Shown here piece after piece: positions 22,385 through 33,768 of a stretch of DNA of 64,000 nt. The stretch spans positions 1 through 64,000 of the forward strand of contig CAJJDN010000185.1 in NCBI GenBank assembly GCA_905182985.1, given 5' to 3'. Origin of the DNA: Paramecium sonneborni. Lineage: Eukaryota; Ciliophora; Oligohymenophorea; Peniculida; Parameciidae. Each line of letters begins with the position of its first letter. Within the stretch, counting starts at the first letter, position 1. The notes beneath the pieces are model-generated. The model worked only from the letters and a program-made list of their open reading frames with translations. It had not been told where the DNA came from and searched no databases. The translations under genes were made by a program, and so were the position numbers.

Positions 22385-24018
22385 AAAATATATTACGTTG
22401 ATAATCTATAATTTTATTTAGAATCTTTTTTTTGAATCTATTATATAGTTTTAAATATTAATTAAATAAATAGACAAATTATGTGATAATTTAGAAATAA
22501 ATATATAAATATTTTTATTATGATACATTTATTATTTATATTTTTTATTTTATTGAAATACTCTATTTTTAAATAAACTAATATTTCATTAAGTTTATTT
22601 TCTTTTGTTATAAGTTTCTTTCAAAGCTAAATATTAAACATAGTTACTTATAAATATTGTAGATTAGTTAATTTTTAGTTCTACTTTCGCTCCTTAGATT
22701 TTCGATAGCATTCGAAAAGGTGGGCAAATAGACAGTTAATTTTGTTTAGAATCAAAGATTTAACATTTTTGTCTTTATGTATTCTGCAATAATCCATAAT
22801 TAGAAGAGTCTTTTAATTTTAATAGTATTTCCTAATTAAAAAATCAAGAAATATCAAAGAATTGAAATGTTCCTTCTAGAAATTAATATTATAAAAATTA
22901 ATTTTCTCCAATCAACCCAATTACTGAAATATTTACTTTCAACTTGCAATTTGATCAATTTTATCCATAACTTATAAATTTATCTTTTCTTGAAAAAGTT
23001 GTACAATAGTTTGAATCATTTCTATTTATATGAAATTAATCGTAAATAGAATTTTGTTCCTGTTTCTTTATTACGAATGCGCAAATATCTTAGTTTTCTA
23101 AATTTGAATGATTTAATAGTTATATAGCATTATTTCAGAAATGAAGTAAATCTTGTTTTTATTATAATTTTTATGTAAAATCAAGAGAAATTTGTAAATG
23201 AGTTTTATGATGATCAATTAATAGATTGGTTTTATTGATTATCGTACCTCTTAAACAAAAATTATGAAATTTTACTTAAAATTTTTCATTTACTTATTCT
23301 GAATTGAATCTCTTAGTTTAAAGCAAGGAAAATTTATTAAGGACTAACTTCGACTTTTTTATTATTGATTTTTTCTCAAAAGTATGATTCAATTTGGCAG
23401 TTTAGAAACATTTTAACAAGCGATTAGACTAAATTGAAATTGTAATTATCTTTATTCAATGATTTACAAGCATTAATTTTTCCTATACTTTGTGAAAAAT
23501 AACATTGAGTATTGTTAATTATTTGGATATTTCTTAAAAATTCTATCTTTAGTTTCAATTAATTTGATATCCTAAAATAATATAATTTTTAAGAGAATTC
23601 TTTTCTAGTAACTTACAGTATTTTTTTTGATTCAATTTTCTTTAATAAAAATAATTTCGATTTTTAAAGAGAATTTAAGTTAGACCACAAAATTATATCT
23701 ACTAGAGACTGAAATAGATAAAAAATATATGCCTATCTATTATTATAGATTGAATTATAAATTCTGTTTGAAGACCTTAATTTAAAAATTGATTGCGACG
23801 AAAATCAGGTATTTAGTTTGTAATTTAAAAAATAAAGAAAAATAATTATTAAACTATTTATTTATATAATTTTATATATCCATTACTCTTAATTTTCCTA
23901 TTTATTTATTCTATGTATAACTTTCGAAAAAAGAGATCATTGTTTAAATCTTTTATACATAAAATAAATTAATAAATTAACAAATATGTTGCTTAAAAAT
24001 TTCCTTAAAAACAATATA
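22385..24018. other. 1.6-kb unresolved region
   Basis: No family is recognisable. On the plus strand one frame is open for about 240 codons up to TGA 23236-23238 (first ATG 22777, 153 residues, very rich in Phe, Leu, Ile and Asn), and its continuation has further TGAs. On the minus strand one frame across 23870-22600 is coding-like but has about five TGAs. Neither is convincing, and both together suggest either an unspliced gene that I cannot resolve or a decayed one. Confidence 0.5.
22777..23238 (+). CDS. Doubtful hydrophobic open frame (153 codons)
   Basis: From ATG 22777 to TGA 23236-23238. It contains segments such as FVPVSLLRMRKYLSFLNLND and ends EFYDDQLIDWFY. The plus strand here is T-rich, unlike the purine-rich coding strands of the certain genes in this window, which counts against it. 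No homology recognised. Confidence 0.2.
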
Positions 24019-25094
24019 ATGCAATCAAAATACAGTTATTAGAGTAAGAAAAAGAGTTCGTAATATTTTCATAACCCCTTAATAGAAGTAAATATGAATT
24101 AAATTTATTAATAGGGTTAATATGAAGTAACTCCAGCAAGAAAGGTTCCTCAAAATATAATAAGACCAAGTTACATGAGTATACATTTATCATAGATTAA
24201 TAGCTGATAAAAAACCTATATATGGAATATATGAAGGTCCAGCTGTTATACATGGAAAGAGTATGATTGATAGTAATTATATTAATTAATTAAGAATTAA
24301 GGAAGGCTGCAATTATTGCAGCAAAAACTGCGCAAGTTGCTTAAAGATCAGTTAGAAAAGGGATGAGTACTGATGAATTAGACAAAATAATTCATGATTA
24401 TATCATTTCATAAAATGCATATCCTTCACCAATAGGATTTATGGGATTTCCAAAAAGTGTTTGCACTTCAGTTAATGAAGTATGCTGTCACGGAATACCT
24501 AACATGAGACCATTAGAAGAAGGAGATAGTCTTAATATTGATGTTACAGTGTTTTATGATGGTGTTCATGGTGACACTAGTGTTATGGCGACTGTCCCAA
24601 TAATTAATTAAGAAATATCAAAATTAATAAATACTACTTAAAAAGTGTATTTTCAAATGATAACAAGGCACTTTATGAAGCAATCAAAATTTGTGGGCCT
24701 GGACAAAAATTTAATCAAATTGGAAAAGTAATAGAGGAAGTTGCTAATAAAGAAGGGTTTTTTGTAAGTGAGGTATTTACTGGTCATGGGATTGGAGAAT
24801 TGATGCATATGCCACCTACAATTTATCATAATAGTAAAATTTTCTAATAATTTTTAGTTAATTCACATCCAGGAGTGATGGTTCCTGGTAATGTTTTTAC
24901 TATTGAACCTATATTACTAATGAAAGATTAGCAAGATTATGAGATGTGGAATGACTAATTTACAGTGATTTTGCCTGATAATCCAAGTGGTAATCAATCT
25001 AATAATCTATAAAGCTTAATGGGAACATATGATTTTAATAACTCAAAATGGTTATGAAGTTTTAACTAAAAGAGATGATGAAATAGGGTTGTGA
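24019..25094 (+). CDS. Methionine aminopeptidase type 1, organellar form
   Basis: Removes the initiator methionine from new proteins. Family features seen: the N-terminal approach [19 protein letters not shown], the substrate-pocket block [19 protein letters not shown], the metal ligands in [20 protein letters not shown] (both Asp), the His ligand in [18 protein letters not shown], and the Glu in [13 protein letters not shown]; the last Glu falls in a [16 protein letters not shown] segment. At least six introns of 22-27 nt are needed; removing each one rejoins conserved blocks, which makes the model strong. The extended N-terminus and absence of zinc-finger cysteines fit the mitochondrial (MAP1D-like) rather than the cytosolic MetAP1 form. 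Length is about 300 residues. Confidence 0.9.
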
Positions 25095-25543
25095 TTAAAT
25101 TTCAATAATATTATTTATTTTAAAAAAATTTTCTTTAAGATTTTGAAAATCAATAAAGGATCAAGATTTTTCAAAATAAAGTTCATTATCAACATTTATG
25201 CTTAAATAAGGAAACCTATTATATATAATGTGAAAAAAATTTTAATAATAAAACAAAGTATTAAGTAAAGCCATTTAGTTTTAGAAGTTTAAAAAATTAG
25301 ATTGTTTTAGATTACAGTTTTATATGGATTTTCATACCAAAAATCATAATTGCTTAAAATGATCTTATAATGATGTATCTTATTTTTTTAATTTGAAATA
25401 TTATATATCTTAACACGAGATAATTAATTATCTATCCTCATTAGAGAAAAAAAGTTTTGAATAGAAAAATATGAATTTTAAGATTAAATAGAAATATTAA
25501 AAAATAAAAAGATATTCATAAAAAACTAAAAAGAGAATTTAAA
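25095..25543. other. Intergenic, A-rich
   Basis: AT-rich sequence after the aminopeptidase stop. A frame that begins with ATG 25471 runs open to 26208 in a Lys/Ile/Asn-rich composition, overlapping the frame at 25544 in another phase. I see no RNA gene. Confidence 0.5.
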
Positions 25544-25993
25544 ATGATGGAAAAAATAAAAAGAGAAGAAAAAATAATGATAAAAAAAAGATTAAGTTAG
25601 AGAATGTAAGAATATTACTTAAAATATTAGTTATTGTTGAAAAAAAATATCAAACCCATTCAGAGAAGATAATAATCATAATATCAAAGTAGGAAAAATA
25701 TTTTTAAACAAAATACATAAACCGAATTATAATTTCAAGTTTTTCCTAAAAAAATACCAGGTTAAAAAAAAACTTATTTTTGTATATTAAGGTATCTTTA
25801 AGATTCTATTAAATTAAAACAAAAATTTTAATATTTTACTTCTACAAAATTTTTAAGTAAATAAAAAATTCAAAAACTTACTAACTTGTTCAGAATGAAT
25901 TAACTAAAAATTTCTTAATTTATATCTTCACAATCAAAAAGTCCTTTTTAATTTTATTTACAATAGATGACATATAGAACAAAGATAAAATGA
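25544..25993 (+). CDS. Possible small basic protein, 149 residues
   Basis: Frame from ATG ATG at 25544 to TGA 25991-25993, Lys/Gln-rich (KIKREEKIMIKKRLSQRMQE; KKIPGQKKTYFCILRYLQDS). The Gln come from TAA and TAG, and the composition resembles true genes in the window. An alternative, longer frame (25471-26208) overlaps in another phase, so the call is tentative. No family recognised. Confidence 0.35.
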
Positions 25994-26317
25994 GAATTTT
26001 GATGGAAGAGGAGGCAAATAAAAATTACATACATAAAAAATTAATAATAAGAAGAATTGGAAATAAGGCAAAAATAAAAAAAAACAATAATTTATATAAA
26101 TAAAACTTAATATAGAATAAAAAGATTATAGGAGTAGCATTTTCAAAGGGAGAAAAGGATTTAAATTGTTTCTTAATGATATTGATTGATAATACATATT
26201 TTGTTTGAAAACAAACTTATATTTAAGATACAAGATTAAGAGAAAAAATCATTAAAATTGAAAATTTTCTTATTATGTTATTTTAAAGTCAAAATTCGAT
26301 AAATATATTTTAATTTA
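25994..26317. other. Intergenic
   Basis: AT-rich, with the tail of the alternative overlapping frame. No further feature seen. Confidence 0.5.
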
Positions 26318-26800
26318 ATGGGAAGTGCATGCAAAAATATGAAAAATACACAAGATCTAAAATTGATCTAAATGAATTGCAAAAGCAGCAAAGGATCTAA
26401 AAAACTAAAACGAGCAGACTTTCAACATCCTAAACAGATTTTGGATTTTGATAGTTCTTATTCGATTCGTTCGGAAAGAAATTCATCTTAATTTTCTAAA
26501 ACAATTGGGCATATTAATACTTCAAGTTGCATTTATATGATAAGACGAGATAATAAATTTTTATCTAGAAGAGTGAACAGTAGTTTAAATCACAATAGTC
26601 TAAGTTAATTAAAGAAAGATGATCTAATTTCATAATCAGATTTATCTATATAATTAGTGGAAGATGATTAACTCAAATTAATAATACCTTTTCAAACTAG
26701 ACGGTCTTGGAGTAGAAGAAGAGTTACGACAAAAGTTGATTTATTAAAGAAAGTGAAAAATTAGAAATATTATGAAAGATTTAAAAAGAGGAAAACTTGA
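26318..26800 (+). CDS. Small protein with N-myristoylation/palmitoylation motif
   Basis: Intronless, 160 residues from ATG 26318. It begins MGSACKNMKN: Gly at position 2 with Ser at 3 fits the N-myristoyl transferase consensus only partly, and Cys at 5 could be palmitoylated, so membrane anchoring at the cytoplasmic face is likely. The rest is Ser/Arg/Lys-rich (SSYSIRSERNSSQFSKTIGH; TRRSWSRRRVTTKVD) with an acidic patch, and ends in a basic helix. No domain recognised; it could be a small regulatory or scaffold protein. Start choice is firm because MG-S is at the first ATG after an AT-rich gap. Confidence 0.6.
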
Positions 26801-27786
26801 CAATAAATTTCATTTATAAGTTTTCAATCCTCTTTTTAATATTAATTTGTAAATTTTATTATATGCTTTAACAAAAGTTATTACTTGATTACTTTCCCTC
26901 ACAGAAGTAGATAAAATGGAAAGGGTTTGTCTGATTGTAAAAATTCAGAATCTATATAGAGAAAATAATGCAAAAGAATAAAATTGAACTAATCTCAACT
27001 AAAGTTCGAATTATTAACAATATAAGTTAGAATTCTTTTTATTTAATTAATCTTACTTTTTAAGTTTATTTAGAGGGTTAACATTATTTATATATTTAAT
27101 ATTAGAATCTTTTACTGAGGAAAAACTTTCATTTTTGTAAATTATTTGGGTAGGAAGAGCCATTTTTTAAATTTGCACAACCTAATGCAATTCATAATTC
27201 TACTGATATTTTTAAAAGTAATCTTTATGGACTTCAATGAAATCTTACTTAAAATGTTATAAGTAATTATATACAGAAATTCCAGGAGAAATTAATTGTG
27301 GAATTCTATGAAACAGTTATTGATAGACATTAATAGAAAGTAGATAGAAGGATAAAGAAGAATACGAGATAAATAAAAAAGCTAAAATATTAGTAGAAAA
27401 TTTGGATTATTATTTTCATGAAGAATAATTTTTAAATATTTTCATGGTTAAAGAGAATTAAGAATAATTTAAATTAGATACTGGATTGATATAGAAAGTG
27501 AATTGATAAAACTTTTGAAGGAAGGTAAGAATTCTTCATTAATTATGTAATGAAAAAAAACTAAAGAAAAATTTACTTAAAAACTTATTCTGCGACATTA
27601 CAAATAAATAAAACAATGATCAAATATGATGAGTAAATTTAATTAGAATTATAATAAATAATAATATTCTTTTTAATAACTTCAAGTGAGCGATATCATT
27701 TGGACATGTAGAGAACTAAGTTTAAAATGGTTTCTCTATTCTTCTTAAAATAACTTAGATTAAGGTTCAAGATATTTCACTCTTTT
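26801..27786 (+). other. Coding-like remnants without an intact gene
   Basis: Several plus-strand stretches look coding. Near 27155 there is EEPFFKFAQPNAIHNSTDIF. In a second frame 27360-27510 gives EYEINKKAKILVENLDYYFH, with TGAs before and after. I could not join these by plausible introns. This may be a decayed gene or a short gene with unrecognised introns. The remainder (26801-27130) shows nothing. Confidence 0.35.
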
Positions 27787-28673
27787 TCAGTGGCTCATCA
27801 TAAAATTATTATTATCCTAGTATTTATTACTTACTAACATTTTTTTAGCAATCCCTTTAGATTTGACTGAACCAAATTATATGAGATATTAATTTTAAGG
27901 TAATGAATATTGTTTATCAATATTTATCATCAATTTATGTAATAGCAATGCAGCTATTGAATTATCTGATCCTCAAGTATAGAAGCCACTTCAAGTTATT
28001 TTTAAAGCTGCATGTAGAGGATTCAGGTTACAATCATCTTATTTTTTTGAACTAAATCAATGAGAAGATCTAAACATTCATCTTTGTAAAAGAATTCTTG
28101 TTTGACCACTCAAAGAATAAAATCAATTATTCTTCATCTCCAATTTCCTACAAATGCATCGCTAAAACTTTTCTAACAACAACTCCTATTGATATTTTTG
28201 AATGCCACTCTATATTTTTCAAGTATTCCAACTTATCAAATAGCAGTCCATTCGATATAGGATTTTAAATCATGTCTTATTTAATTGATCTCCTTCATCT
28301 AGACTACAAAATGCTTCACTTAAGATTGAATTCCCATTGGCAATTATCAAATTCTTATCAATATTAAAGTATTCATATCTGTGTTATTTTGCACATCTCA
28401 ACCATATTCTTATCCATCCATCTCCAGCCTTTAAATACTATCCTTATGATAAAAGCAGTAATTATAATAAATTTACATTTTTCTATCTTAACCACTACTT
28501 ATATTAAATAAATAAATAACAAACCTCTAATTAAGCATAGTTATAGCTGAAAATACAGCATCTTTTAAATTTTTCTTTACTGTGTCTGAATGCCTGGAAA
28601 AACTATGCCTTCCTTCAGATTTATCCATCAATATCTTATACCAATCTATCTTGAAGGTTCTCTTTAAAAGCAT
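27787..28673 (-). CDS. Unknown spliced gene (model approximate)
   Basis: The minus strand is purine-rich and carries several clear coding segments: MLLKRTFKIDWYKILMDKSE, then after an intron of about 27 nt LKAGDGWIRIWLRCAKQHRY and IIANGNSILSEAF. Further downstream come ISIGVVVRKVLAMHLQEIGD, KDECLDLLIDLVQKNKMI and ALLLHKLMINIDKQYSLP. They lie in different frames and need four or five short introns, some of which I could not fix. Helical, HEAT-like composition, no family assigned. The start at 28673 is the first ATG of the first segment, and the stop at 27787 is provisional. A plus-strand open frame over the same DNA (27626-28063) is judged a shadow. Confidence 0.4.
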
Positions 28674-28781
28674 AGTGCTATCACTTTCTTATTCAAGAAC
28701 TCATTCAATTATAATGTGGCATTGTAATACAATTTGTGAGAATTAATACTCATAAATAATTAAATTTTTTTTAATATATTC

Positions 28782-29597
28782 TCACATAATAATCATTATT
28801 ATCAATCCAATAATAATAGTTAATATGGAACTCTGACAAGGTAAGCAACTTCCTTAACTAGACTTACTACTACTCCAATGATATGTTCTAGCACTATTAA
28901 CATAGCAGTTGTCAGCATTAAAGTCATCAGGACTGCCATTTTTGCACTATCCAGTTTATGTATCCCATACACATGGAATTAAATTATTTAAATATGGACC
29001 AATTGATGGAGCTCCAAATTAGCATTAAGATTCCATTGTATGTCTTGAACATGTCATATCTTTACACATGTAGGTTTGAGCATCGAAATAGCAATAACTT
29101 GACAAACAAGATTTTGTTGTATTGGTCCACAATTGAGTACATGATTAAAGTATGATACAATTCTGTTCTTTCCACATACATTTACCTTCTGGGGAGTAAT
29201 AATCATTACAAGTGTCTGAATCCTTGATATCTGAACACCTCTATTGATATTACAAGGGTAAACAATTAATTCCATTTGAAGCAGGACAGTAGATATTTGA
29301 TGAAATACATTCAGTTTGATCTTTTCCTGGGATGGCTTCACAGGATGTAAAATCATGGCATTACTAATTGAACCAATAACACCTCTTTGATGACCAAACA
29401 CAATGGTTGGACCACTCAATATCAGAACATGCCAGATCAACACATTAATTTTTACGAGAATCCCAAGAACAATCAGCAGTGTAGCAATCCCAATTATAGA
29501 TCAATTCTGAACATTTGCAACTATTACTTGTGTCCAAAGTGTTTGATTTTATTAAGTAGGCTGTACTTAATATCAAGATAATTGTAAATATTCGCAT
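28782..29597 (-). CDS. Secreted Cys-rich surface-type protein
   Basis: Intronless, 271 residues. It starts with a signal peptide (MRIFTIILILSTAYLIKSNT) and then has about 28 Cys in irregular pairs (CKCSELIYNWDCYTADCSWD; CPASNGINCLPLQYQQRCSD), including CxWD-type repeats reminiscent of the extracellular Cys-repeat proteins of Paramecium surface antigens, though much shorter than those. The C-terminus is a short hydrophobic tail (SSILTIIIGLIIMIIM) directly after a Cys pair, as expected for a GPI-anchor signal or a single transmembrane helix. Role on the cell surface is inferred. N-glycosylation sequons (NTT, NNL context) are present. Confidence 0.8.
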
Positions 29598-29792
29598 AAT
29601 TAATAATTGCTTAGTGACAAAATTAAATTCGAAAATTCTTATGTTCAAATTTAGTCTAATATATATAAATAATTCCATATTGTGGAATTTGATATTATAA
29701 AAAATATCAGAAAATTTTATAATTGAAAAATGAACTTAATATAAATATTGAATTATAAAATCTAATAAATTATTTTAAATAAATATATTCAT

Positions 29793-30004
29793 TCAAAATT
29801 TCATCTTCAAATGAATCGCGCTATTGTTTCTTAGTGTTTATTGCTTTGGATTATTTTATCTCTTAAATTATATTCTCTTCTTAATCCAATAATCTTTTTC
29901 AATCATCACTCTCATTTTAAAAATTTTATATGTCCTCCTTTCATGTTTTCTAAAAAAAATAATTAATAATATATCTTTTACTTTTTACTCAATGAATTTT
30001 TCAT
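29793..30004 (-). CDS. Tiny basic protein with one intron
   Basis: Two exons joined by an inferred 32-nt intron (GTAAAAGATATATTATTAAT...) give about 59 residues: MKNSLSKKKHERRTYKIFKM then MIEKDYWIKKRIQFKRQ and a tail ending LKMKF. It is strongly basic and on the purine-rich strand. No family recognised; a nucleic-acid or ribosome-associated role would fit but is a guess. Confidence 0.45.
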
Positions 30005-30234
30005 TTTCTTTTTAATCTCTGATATTAATTAACTTTTTACCATTAAATTAAAAAGATTTATTAATTTTTTGGATATTATTATCAGAAATTTATTTTAATT
30101 TGTATACATAAAATTATTCATTAAGAATAAAGATTATAAAAATAATAATCATAAAATAAAATAAATGTTTCTTGATATTAAAAATAAAATAATGAGATTA
30201 AATCAATTGGATGAAAATAGAGATTAAATGAAGT

Positions 30235-31124
30235 ATGCATTCTATGTCCATTAAAACTCAAATGACTTTAATTGACCTAAAATACAAATCTAAATTGAAT
30301 GAAAGAATAGAGAGAGGATTGATAAATCACCTTAAAAACTAAATATTGCAAACAAAGGAGAGAATGTTAGTTCTAGGGGATTAAACATCAATAACTATAT
30401 CAGAGGATCTGGCTAAAGTGCTGCTGAGACATTTTTAAGCTGGATTCAGAGAAAAAGTTATTACTATATTACAGTATCAACTCCATATGATAGACACTAA
30501 TGAGAAAATACTATCGATTGTTAGACTTAAAGCTTTGATAAATATATTTCTTGACATTAAGCGAATATCTGAAATGAGAAAATACATTATTAGCTTTGAA
30601 GGTTAGAATAGACTGGAATAATGCCCATTCTTTAAGGCATTTCAATAACCTAAAGTAAATTAGAAAAAGATTAAAACTGAACAAATTATTACTATTATTA
30701 GAGCATCCTTTATTTGTATGGAAATTGCTTCTCCTATTAAAAAAGAATCAAAAGATTTCACAGTTGTTTAAATCACATTTACACTATTTGAAAGAATTGT
30801 TTACCTGAAATCGAGAAATTAAAAAAATTACATAATATAATGAATTTTTGTTGGATTCATAAGTTCGCTTGATAAATTTCAGACTAAGGTAATGGATTAA
30901 ATGTTAAATCATTTCCGCGATCTTTTTATCTTGAGTACAGGTTTTCAACCAAAAAAATTGACAAAAAATTAATCGAAGTTAAATCAAACTAAGGAATAGA
31001 AGCTTTTTACTTTTTTAAAACTACTAAAAATGTATATAATTCTAATGAGGAACATCTCGTTATTGTAAATTTTTTGGTTAATAATAAGCCTAATTGTGAG
31101 TATGAAATTATTAAAATAAATTGA
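30235..31124 (+). CDS. Unknown conserved-looking protein, about 275 residues
   Basis: Three exons with introns of about 32 nt (GTTGTTTAAATCACATTTAC..., near 30763) and 33 nt (near 30849). The N-terminal 180 residues are helical (SIKTQMTLIDLKYKSKLNER; DLAKVLLRHFQAGFREKVIT), and the C-terminal part looks like a small beta-rich domain (SFPRSFYLEYRFSTKKIDKK; EAFYFFKTTKNVYNSNEEHL). Without splicing the first frame would stop at 30841; the spliced reading is preferred because the downstream frame is coherent to its TGA. No family recognised. The VPS10 gene starts 25 bp downstream. Confidence 0.6.
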
Positions 31125-31149
31125 TTAATTAAAATAATAAAACGTGTGT

Positions 31150-33628
31150 ATGATGTTTATTATAGTTTTGATGATCATGTAGATACTATCATCCGATATT
31201 GATGTTTAAATTTCATATATCGATGCTTCATTAATAAACATCCATTGGTGTAGTGATACAGTCTTAGCACTTACTTCAAAAGGATCTGTTTATAGAAGTG
31301 ATGATCGTGGCAGATAATGGACTAAGATGTCTGAAATATTCCATCGTAAAGCACTAATTCAACTTGAAGATTCAGATGATAGAGTTGGAATAGTTAATAA
31401 TTTGGTTCCAAGTCCTGTAGATAAATAACTCATTCTTTTTACAGGAACAGATTAAATTGCATGGATATCACTTGATTGTGGCAAAACTATTACAGCTATT
31501 AATGCAGGTAAACAATTACGGGAATATTAATTTCATCCAATTGAAAAAAATTGGATTATTGCGTCTGCCTGGAAATAATGTGGTTCTGATGAACTTCTTG
31601 CTGGTATACCCTGTGTATCATATAAGGAACTTTTATTAAGTTAAGATACAGGAATCACTTGGCATTCTATTGCTACTTATGTTAATTAATTTACTTGGGG
31701 TGTTAAAAATAAAGACATGGCTAAATATACTCCTAAAGAACGAATCCTTGCATCGTTTGATCCTTAAGGAAGAGGACATTAATCTATTAGTAGTTGGAAT
31801 ATGGATGCCAATTTATACTATAGCGATGATTTCTTTTAAACACGTACTTTAAGTGTTCCTGCAGGTTCAAGGTTTTTATTGACTGAATCCTTTCTTTTTG
31901 TAGCTAAAGTTACATCTTAATATACTTAAGAAGTTAGTTTATATGTGAGTGGCACTGAATTAGGATAATATAGATATACCATTATTGATGCTGATTCTAA
32001 ATTATTGGAACATTCTTATAGTACTTTGGATACTTCAGAAAATTAAGTTTTCATGGTTGTTAATCACTTGAAGCCATCATCTCCATTGGGAGTACTCTAT
32101 ATAAGTGATTCAACTGGTACAAGATATTCAAGATCTTTAGAGAATGTGGCAAGATTAGAAAATAGTGCAGAATTTTATAGAGTTTAAGGATTAGAAGGAA
32201 TATATTTAGCTAATGTTTATGCAGAAGATTAGGCTAAAATATATTCACATTAAGTCTTAGAGGCTATGGAAGAAGGTTTTTATGCTTAACAAAATGGATT
32301 TAAAGATGAAGATTTAAAAAAATACAAATAAACAAGGATAACTTTTGACAAAGGAGGTTAATGGGTTCCATTAAAGGTATAATTTTGAAATTTATTATAA
32401 GCCACCTGCAGTAGATGCAGAGGGAAAACCAATTAATTGTAATAAATGTTAGTTACATATTCATCTTAGTTAAGCGTTTTATTAATTCGCTCCAATTTAT
32501 ACATAAACAAATTCAATTGGTATAATAGTAGCAACAGGTTCAATTGGAAAGTATTTAAGTTACAGATAAGATCAAGTTAATACTTATTTAAGTAGAGATG
32601 GTGGTTTAAGTTGGATAGAAATAAAGAAAGGATCATATATATATGAGATGAGTAATCATGGAGGGTTGATAGTAATGTCTAAGGATTAAGAGACAACAAA
32701 TTAGATAGTATTTTCATGGAATGGTGGTGTAGAATGGACTCCATTTAACTTTATAGATTAGAAGGCAGAGATTTAAAATATAATAACAGAGCCTTAGAAC
32801 AAGGGAACAAGATTTATAGCATACGGATCAATATAATTAGAATCGAATGGATAAAAAAGTGAATAAGGTTTATTAGCAACAATAGATTTGGATGAATTAC
32901 ATTAAAGAAATTGTATAGGTTAGGATAAAGCTGGAGAAGTAGGTAGTGATTATGAATTATGGACTCCATCTGGTTAAGTGAATCCAGAATGTTTATTTGG
33001 TAAGAAAGTTACTTACATGAGAAAAAGAAGAGAAGCAGCTTGTTATAATCCTGATTAATTGGAAAAAATAATCAGTGTTACACCATGTTAATGTTCAACA
33101 GAAGATTATGAATGTGATTTAGGGTTTGTGATGAATAATTAGTAATGTGTACCAATAAATGGTACTATAAATATTGAACCTCCTGCTGAATGCAATGACT
33201 ATTATACAGTTTCTAGTGGATATAGAAAAATAGCAGGAGATATTTGTTAGGGAGGGGTTGATCATCCATCATTAAAATTCCCTTGTCCTAATAACAAAGG
33301 TTGGATCTTTGATTGGATTGTTGTTGGAGGAATAATCTTTGGATTATATTGGGTATATAGCAATTAAGATAAATTCAAAGATTATTTCAATAAAACTGAA
33401 ATGAATCAACTACCTTAAAATAAATAAGATGTAAATTTTATACTCTATTTTTAGACATTAATTAAGCAACTCTAGCAAAAGTAATCCAAATAATAATAAT
33501 TTCAACAATAATATCAACCTATTAATTTTGAATTAAATGATACTTAAGATTAGAAATTTGATGAAGAATTGATAGAAAAAGATGAAAATATCTAAATGGA
33601 AGATGATGGTTCTCATGAATTGGTTTGA
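31150..33628 (+). CDS. VPS10-domain receptor, sortilin-like
   Basis: Type I membrane receptor of about 810 residues. It has a signal peptide (MMFIIVLMIMQILSSDI), then a ten-bladed VPS10 propeller with repeated Asp-box-like turns (SKGSVYRSDDRGRQWTKM; LLLSQDTGITWHSIATY; LSRDGGLSWIEIKKG). The Sortilin_C region follows, with ordered Cys (CIGQDKAGEVGSDYELWTPS; EAACYNPDQLEKIISVTPCQ; STEDYECDLGFVMNNQQC). One transmembrane helix (WIVVGGIIFGLYWVYS) is followed by a Gln-rich, acidic cytosolic tail. Introns of 25 and 24 nt near 32376 and 33432. Family members sort hydrolases between Golgi and endosomes/lysosomes; in ciliates and related alveolates they are linked to secretory-organelle (trichocyst/mucocyst) cargo, a likely role here. 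Confidence 0.9.
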
Positions 33629-33768
33629 TTATTGTATTTTGAATTATGACTGTTACCATATATTAAATCTTATCATTTCATTTTAATATCTATATAAACT
33701 TTCTTTCCAAACTTAGTAGTTATTTAAAAAAGTTAATATTAATATTTTTTATTAAATATTTTATTGTA

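Noticed and set aside
22385..24018. Nuclear copy of mitochondrial DNA (where TGA is Trp)
   Set aside because: The frames use TAA/TAG as sense codons throughout, which are stops in Paramecium mitochondria, and no mitochondrial protein is recognisable.
27626..28063. Plus-strand frame of 145 codons looking protein-like
   Set aside because: The minus strand carries several purine-rich coding segments here with plausible short introns; the plus strand is G-poor, so TGA is rare and open frames are spurious.
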